Assembly (NCBI RefSeq): GCF_001661495.1
Contig: NZ_BDDT01000002.1
Span: 620,001-684,000, forward strand
DNA from: Pseudoalteromonas prydzensis
Lineage (GTDB): Bacteria; Pseudomonadota; Gammaproteobacteria; Enterobacterales; Alteromonadaceae
Length of the DNA: 64,000 nucleotides
Direction: 5' to 3'
Made by a program: the position numbers and the translations under genes. Shown piece by piece: positions 33,901 to 42,900 of this stretch; positions within the stretch are counted from its first letter, which is position 1; every line of letters starts with the position of its first letter. The notes under the pieces were generated by a model. That model was not told where the DNA came from and made no database searches. It was given only the letters and a program-made list of their open reading frames with translations.

Positions 33901-36900
33901 AGCTGATGGTAGCGGTAATTGGACTCTCAGCGGCAATGAATTAGATATTAGTGCGCTAGTTAATGGCGCATTAACGGTATCGGCAACGCAAACCGATAGT
34001 GCTGGTAATATCTCACCTACTGCGACGGCTCAAATAGAACTCGATAATTTAGTTCCAACTACCTTAACAATTGATACACCTATTGCAACTGATGATATTG
34101 TAAATGCGAGTGAGGACAATAGTGTACTTGTTAGTGGTTCGGGTGCAGAAGCTGGTGCCACCGTTGTTGTTAATATTGATGGCGTGAATGCTTCTGTCAC
34201 CGCGGATGCTAGCGGTAATTGGACTCTCAGTGGCAATGAATTAGATATTAGTGCGCTAAGTAATGGCGCATTAACGGTATCGGCAACACAAACGGATAAC
34301 GCAGGAAATACCTCAGTAGCAGCTACCACTACAATCACCTTAGATAATAGTGTGCCAACAGCGGTCACGATTAATACCCCGATTGCAGTTGATGGACTAG
34401 TAAACGCGGCTGAAGACAATGCCGTATTGGTAAGCGGTGCAGGTGCAGAAGCGGGGGCTACGGTTAATGTAAGTATTGACGGAGTGAATGCCGCAACTAC
34501 CGCAGATGCCAGTGGCAACTGGACCCTCACCGGGAATGAATTAGATATCAGTGCATTAAGTAACGGCACATTAACGGTATCGGCAACGCAAACCGATAGT
34601 GCTGGTAATATCTCTGCCGCCGCTACTACCACGATCACCTTAGATAACACTGCGCCAACAGTAGTGACAATTAATACCCCGATTGCCGGTGATGACGTGG
34701 TAAACGCAACAGAAGACGATGCTCTGGTGATCAACGGTGCGGGCGCCGAAGCGGGTGCTACGGTTAATGTTAATATTGATGGCGTGAATACCTCGGTCAC
34801 AGCTGATGGTAGCGGTAACTGGACCCTCAGTGGCAGTGAATTAGATATCAGTGCGCTAGTTAATGGCGCATTAACGGTATCGGCAACGCAAACCGATAGT
34901 GCGGGCAATGTTTCACCCGCTGCAACCACAATCATCACATTGGACAACATTGCGCCAACGGCGTTGACTATTAATACCCCGATTGAAGTTGATGATATTG
35001 TTAATGCTAGTGAAGATGACAGTGTATTAGTCACGGGGGCTGGTGCTGAAGCCAATGCCAGCGTTAATGTAAATATAGGTGCGCAGAGTCAGTCTGTTAC
35101 CGCGGATGCTAGTGGTAACTGGACCCTCAGCGGCAATGAATTAGATATTAGTGCGCTAAGTAATGGCGCATTAACGGTATCGGCAACGCAAACGGATAAC
35201 GCAGGTAATACCTCAGTAGCAGCTACCACTACAATCACCTTAGATAATAGCGCACCAACAGCAGTTACGATCAATACCCCCATAGAAGTTGATGACATTG
35301 TTAATGCTAGTGAAGATGACAGTGTATTAGTGACAGGTGCTGGTGCTGAAGCAAATGCCAGCGTGAATGTAAATATAGGTGGGCAGAGTCAGTCTGTCAC
35401 CGCCGATGCCAGTGGCAACTGGACACTCAGCGGGAGTGAATTAGATATCAGTGCGCTAAGTAATGGCACATTAACAGTATCGGCAACGCAAACTGATAGC
35501 GCTGGTAATATGTCACCGGCAGCAACCACAACCATTACATTGGATAATACTGCGCCAACAGGCCATGCGGTAAGTGTGGATCAGAGTGTAATAAATGCCA
35601 GTAATGAATCCGCGATGAGTGTTACGTTAACGAACCTTGAAGGGAGTGGCTCGCTGACATATCAAGTGAGTGATGGTAGTAACTCGGTCAGCGGTATAGC
35701 AACTATTAGTGCTGTGGCACAGCAAATTACGGGTATCGATGTTACAACACTGGCAGAGGGAGTGTTAACGATCTCTGCAATAATTACAGACGCTGCAGGT
35801 AATGCCAGCGCAGCAGTAACTGCCACAGTAACTAAAAAATACAATGTCGCACCGGTGTTAAGTGGCTCACCCAGCACAACAACAGCAGAAGACGCGGCGT
35901 ATAGTTTTATACCCACACTAACCGACAGCGATACAGGGGATACTCATACCTTTAGTATTATCAATAAACCTAGCTGGGCTGATTTTAATACCAATACAGG
36001 TGAGTTATCGGGCACGCCAGATAACAGTAATGTGGGCAGCTACGCCAATATCACCATTGGTGTTAGCGATGGTACGGCAAGTGCCAGCTTAGCGCCGTTT
36101 ACCTTAATGGTCACCAACACCAATGATGCGCCGGTTGGGCAGAACTTCAGCTTTAATCTTGATGAAGCAGCCACCTTAACCGTGGCACTTGCTAATGGTT
36201 TATTGAGTAATGCCAGCGATGATGACACGGGTGATACACTGACAGCGGTCGGGGTGAGTCAACCACAATTTGGCAGCTTAACACTCAACAGTGACGGCAG
36301 TTTTAGCTATCAACATGACGGCAGTGAAAATCATGCCGACAGCTTTACTTTCCAAGTACGCGACAGTGATGGCGCATTATCGGCGGTGCATACCGTGACC
36401 CTGACGATAGCAGCCGTGGCGGATGCGCCAATAGCCATGGGTGACAGTGCAACAACCGATGAAGACACCGCGGTTAACTTTAGTTTGGTTGATAATGACA
36501 CGGATGCCGAAGGGGACTTAGTGGCCGCCTCAGCGGCGATTGTTTTACCTGCGAGTAAAGGCATGGTGAGTATCACCAATGGCATTGCCACGTATACTCC
36601 AAACGCCAATGAAACTGGGGTTGATACCTTTACCTACACCGTTAAAGATGCGGCGTTGAACACTTCGGCCGCGGCAACCGCCACCGTGACTATTACTCCA
36701 GTGAACGATATGCCTGTGGTACAGGCTGTGAATATCAATGTGGATGAAGACACGCCCTCAGTGGCAACAGCCCTGCGCAGTTTAGCAACGGATGTAGAAG
36801 ACACTACGCCAACAGGGGATATCACCATTGTTAGCAGCCCAACGTCAGGGCAAGTGGTGTTAGATCAAGTTGCAGGCACCTTTGTGTACACGCCAGATGC

Positions 36901-39900
36901 CAACGTGACAGGACAAGATAGTTTCAGTTATACCTTAACCGACAGCGAAGGCGGGGTCTCATTGCCCGCCACGGTGACTGTGAATATTGGTGCTGTGAAT
37001 GACCGCCCAGTGGTGGCTGATGACAGTATTAGCACCGATGAAGACACTGTAACAACGGTGGCTATTTTAGCCAACGACTCAGACGTAGAAGACAGTGGCT
37101 TTAATGCTGCCAACGTCAGCTTAGAGAATAAAGGCACAGGCGCCGGCATGTACGACTTTGCTGAGGTGAGTGTTAATCTTGATGGCAGCTTAGCGATAAC
37201 GCCGAGCCAAGATGTCAACGGGGTGTTTAGCTTTACATACACCTTGACGGACAGTGATGGCTTAAGCTCCACTCCAGCCACAGTGACGTTAACAATTAAT
37301 GCGGTGAATGACGCGCCAGTGGCCGTTGATAACACCGCGCAACTGCAAGAAGAAGGCTCGTTTGAAGTTAATATACTGGGTAACGACAGTGATATTGACA
37401 GCGGTGATAGCTTAGATATCAGTAGTGTTACTGTGGTCAGTGCGCCCAGTAATGGGCAAACGCAAGTAACCGTAACAGGCGCAATTATTTACACAGCCAA
37501 CACCAATTACTTCGGTAGCGACAGCTTTAGTTACACAGTCAAAGACAGCAACGGCGCAGTATCCAATGTTGCTACTGTCACTATGACGGTAGAACCAGTC
37601 AACGATGCGCCGGTGGCACAAGCGCAAACGCTTAGCCTGGATGAAGATGCAAGTTTATTGATTACCTTACTTGCAACAGATATTGAAAATGACAGTTTAA
37701 CGTATCGTATCGATAATGATGTAACACAAGGAACGCTGAGCCAGCAAAGCAGTGATAGCTGGTTGTACACACCAACCCCTGATTTCAATGGCAGTGATAG
37801 TTTTACGTTTATTGCTAATGATGGCGCGTTAGATTCTGCACCGGTGAACGTAAGCTTGACCGTAAATGCAGTCAATGATGCACCGGTCGCCACCGCCGAT
37901 AGTGTGTCTGTTAATGAAGATAGTACAATAACTATCAGCCTTGCTGCGAGTGATATAGAAGGTGATACTTTAACCTATCAAATTAGTACACAGCCACAAA
38001 ATGGCGCTGTTACACTTACAGGCTCACAAGCTGTGTATCAAGGGGATAGCCACTTTTTTGGTACAGACTCATTTAGCTTTATTGCTAACGACGGCACGGT
38101 GGATTCAGCACCGGCAGACATTAGCGTGAATGTGACTAGTGTGAACGACGTGCCAGTGATCAGCGGCACGCCTACCTTGTCGATCAGTGAGAAAATCGCG
38201 TATAGCTTTACTCCAACTGCGGCCGATACGGAAGGCGATAGCCTCACCTTTAGCATTACCAATAAACCAAGTTGGTTGAGCTTCAATGGCACTACCGGGC
38301 TATTAAGTGGCACCGCAAGTAATAGTGATGTTGGCGTGTACAGCAATATTATTATCAGTGTCAGCGATGGCATGGATACCGTGAGTTTACCGGCCTTTAA
38401 CGTAACGGTTGTCAACGTCAATGACGCGCCAATGATTAGCGGTACTCCGGCACTCAATGTGGATCAAGATGCATTATATAGCTTTACCCCAACAGCAAAT
38501 GATATTGATGGTGATAGCTTAAGCTTTAGCATAGCCAATAAACCAAGCTGGGCTGGTTTTGATAATAACACCGGGCAGTTATCTGGTACGCCGAGTAATG
38601 ACGATGTAGGTATGACCAGCAATGTTGTAATTTCAGTATCCGATGGTGCAATTATCACCGCATTGAGTGGCTTTAATATTACAGTGAACAATGTGAATGA
38701 TGCCCCTACGATCAGCGGTACAGCTAATACCACGGTAAGCGAAGACAGTCTGTATCAATTTATACCCTCAGTAAATGATATTGATGGTGACAGTTTGAGC
38801 TTCAGCATCAGTAATAAACCTAGCTGGGCTGATTTTAATACCAATACAGGTGAGTTATCGGGCACGCCAGATAACAGTAATGTGGGGAGCTACGCCAATA
38901 TCACCATTGGTGTTAGCGATGGTACGGCAAGTGCCAGCTTAGCGCCGTTTACCTTAATGGTCACCAACACCAATGATGCGCCGGTTGGGCAGAACTTCAG
39001 CTTTAACCTTGATGAAGCAGCCACCTTAACCGTGGCACTTGCTAATGGTTTATTGAGTAATGCCAGCGATGATGACACGGGTGATACACTGACAGCGGTC
39101 GGGGTGAGTCAACCACAATTTGGCAGCTTAACACTCAACAGTGACGGCAGTTTTAGCTATCAACATGACGGCAGTGAAAATCATGCCGACAGCTTTACTT
39201 TCCAAGTACGCGACAGTGATGGCGCATTATCGGCGGTGCATACCGTGACCCTGACGATAGCAGCCGTGGCGGATGCGCCAATAGCCATGGGTGACAGTGC
39301 AACAACCGATGAAGACACCGCGGTTAACTTTAGTTTGGTTGATAATGACACGGATGCCGAAGGGGACTTAGTGGCCGCCTCAGCGGCGATTGTTTTACCT
39401 GCGAGTAAAGGCATGGTGAGTATCACCAATGGCATTGCCACGTATACTCCAAACGCCAATGAAACTGGGGTTGATACCTTTACCTACACCGTTAAAGATG
39501 CGGCGTTGAACACTTCGGCCGCGGCAACCGCCACCGTGACTATTACTCCAGTGAACGATATGCCTGTGGTACAGGCTGTGAATATCAATGTGGATGAAGA
39601 CACGCCCTCAGTGGCAACAGCCCTGCGCAGTTTAGCAACGGATGTAGAAGACACTACGCCAACAGGGGATATCACCATTGTTAGCAGCCCAACGTCAGGG
39701 CAAGTGGTGTTAGATCAAGTTGCAGGCACCTTTGTGTACACGCCAGATGCCAACGTGACAGGACAAGATAGTTTCAGTTATACCTTAACCGACAGCGAAG
39801 GCGGGGTCTCATTGCCCGCCACGGTGACTGTGAATATTGGTGCTGTGAATGACCGCCCAGTGGTGGCTGATGACAGTATTAGCACCGATGAAGACACTGT

Positions 39901-42900
39901 AACAACGGTGGCTATTTTAGCCAACGACTCAGACGTAGAAGACAGTGGCTTTAATGCTGCCAACGTCAGCTTAGAGAATAAAGGCACAGGCGCCGGCATG
40001 TACGACTTTGCTGAGGTGAGTGTTAATCTTGATGGCAGCTTAGCGATAACGCCGAGCCAAGATGTCAACGGGGTGTTTAGCTTTACATACACCTTGACGG
40101 ACAGTGATGGCTTAAGCTCCACTCCAGCCACAGTGACGTTAACAATTAATGCGGTGAATGACGCGCCAGTGGCCGTTGATAACACCGCGCAACTGCAAGA
40201 AGAAGGCTCGTTTGAAGTTAATATACTGGGTAACGACAGTGATATTGACAGCGGTGATAGCTTAGATATCAGTAGTGTTACTGTGGTCAGTGCGCCCAGC
40301 AATGGACAAACGCAAGTAACCGTAACAGGCGCAATTATTTACACAGCCAACGCCAATTACTTCGGTAGCGACAGCTTTAGTTACACAGTCAAAGACAGCA
40401 ACGGCGCAGTATCCAATGTTGCTACTGTCACTATGACGGTAGAACCAGTCAACGATGCGCCGCTTGGTATAGCACAGAGTCTAGTGTTAGCAGAAGATGA
40501 TACTCTACTGATCACCTTGATTGGCTCAGATATTGAAAACGATGTATTGAGCTATCGCATTGAAGAGGGCGCATTACATGGTGCGCTGGTACAACAAAGT
40601 AATGATAGTTGGTTATATACGCCAAACACTAATTACAACGGCAGCGATAGCTTTAGTTTTGTTGTTAATGATGGACAGTTAGATTCTGCAACTACAGCTG
40701 TTTCGTTAGTTATTACTGCAGTAAATGATGCACCAACGCTCAGTGCACAAAGTGCCAATGTTGACGAAGATACAGCGGTGGTCATTAATTTGCTCGGTAA
40801 TGATATAGAAGGAGACACCTTAACGTATTCAATAGTTGAACAGCCAGCTCACGGCACGGCGACTATCTCTGGTGAACAACTGACTTATCAAAGTAATGCA
40901 AATTACTTTGGAGAAGATGAGTTTAGCTATATTGCCAATGATGGACAGCTTGATTCAGCGCCGAGCACAGTATCAGTCACTATCAACAGTGTTAATGACA
41001 TACCGACTATAACAGGTGTGCCTAGTGGCGCAGTCAATGAAAATTCGCAGTATAGCTTTATGCCAATGGCCACTGATAACGATGGCGACAATCTTAGTTT
41101 TAGTATTGAAAATCAACCGCAGTGGTTAGCATTTGATACAACAACTGGGCAGCTTTTAGGTGTGCCTAGTAATGCAGATGTTGGTAGTTACACTGATATT
41201 ACCTTATCAGTGAGTGATGGAGTTGCAACGCAAAGTTTAACGCCATTCACACTCACCGTGGTAAATGTTAATGATGCACCGATGATCAGTGGTACACCAA
41301 CGCTTACAGTTGCTCAAGATGTGAGCTACAGCTTTATGCCAACGGTGTCAGATATTGATAATTCAAACCTCATGTTTACCATTGTCAATAAACCAAATTG
41401 GGCCACGTTTAATAGCGCAACGGGTTTACTAACCGGGGTGCCAAGTCGCACTGATGTTGGTATCCACAGTAATATTTTGATCACCGTAACAGACGGAGAT
41501 CTCAGTAATACACTTAGCCCATTTAGTATTGATGTTACTTATGTCAATGCCCCCCCTGTTGCTAATGATATGCAGCTTACTATTGATGAAGACACGAATA
41601 TCAGTATTAGCGCAGATGTTAGTGATAGCGACAATGATAATTTAGTGATTGAAGTGGTAACGCAACCACAATTTGGTAGTTTAATGCTACAGGGCCAAGT
41701 GTTTAGCTATCAGCCGCAAGCTGATTATCATGGCAATGATAGTTTTAGTTATTTAGTTACGGATGGTGAAGCAAGGTCAGCTATCGCCACCGCAGCAATT
41801 ACTATTCGCTCAATCAATGATACCCCTGTTGCGGAGCCTGATAGCTTTAGCCTGCCTTATCAGCAAAGTGGTCGGTATATGCTTGATGTGTTAGCAAATG
41901 ATAGTGATGTTGATGGTCATGCTATTACGATTGTTGGCGCTAAGGCATCGGTCGGAACGCTAAGTATTGTTGAGCAACAGTTACAGTATGAGCTGTCGGC
42001 CAGCATTCAAGGTAGTGTAACAATTGAGTATATAATCACAGATCCTGAGCAAGCACTAAGTACTGGCACTGCAATTGTAACAATCACTGATGGGGCCGAA
42101 AATGCACCTAGTATTACAGCCCCTGCAGATATTTTAGTTAATGCAACCGGCTTATTTACCCGAGTTGATCTAGGCACTGCGATGGCCATTGATAGCCAAG
42201 GTAATCCACTTGCGGTATCTGTGCTCGATAATAAGGTCATCTTCGCACCTGGTATCCATCAAGTATATTGGCAAGCGGTTGATAGTAATGGTCGAGTAGC
42301 GATTGCGAGTCAGCAGGTTAGGGTTAACCCGCAAGTGTCTTTAGCTAAAAATAGAATTGTGGCGGAGCAACAAAACTATACAACCCATGTTTACTTAAAT
42401 GGGCCGGCATTGGATTATCCAATGGTGGTGCCTTATACCATTTCTGGCAGTGCTGATGCAGACGACCATGACTTAGTTAGCGGTGAAGTTGTCATTGAAT
42501 CGGGTGTGATGGCAGACATTAATTTCACCGTGTTTGCTGATAACGTCGTTGAGGCAGATGAAACCCTTATAATTACATTAGATGAAAGCCTTAATTTAGG
42601 AGGTCAATCTTCTAATACCATCACCATATCTGAGGCGAATATAGCGCCTAATGTTAGTGTCATGATCAGTCAAGGTAGTGAGCAAAGGCCCTTTGTACTC
42701 GCTAATGATGACTTGGTTACAATTACAGCTATGGTATCCGATAACAATCCTGACGATAGCACATCAATCAGCTGGCTTGCTGATGATGAGCGAATTATCA
42801 AACAAGCAAGTTCTGAGCATGAGTTTACTTTCTCAGCCAAAGATCTCGATATTGGCGTCTACACTGTGCAAGTGACAGCAACCGATGATGCTTCGCAAAG

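Noticed and set aside
33453-35055. Long minus-strand open frames opposite the giant gene (up to 341 codons)
   Set aside because: They mirror the 300-bp repeats, have Val/Ser/Ala/Leu-biased shadow composition and no start signals.
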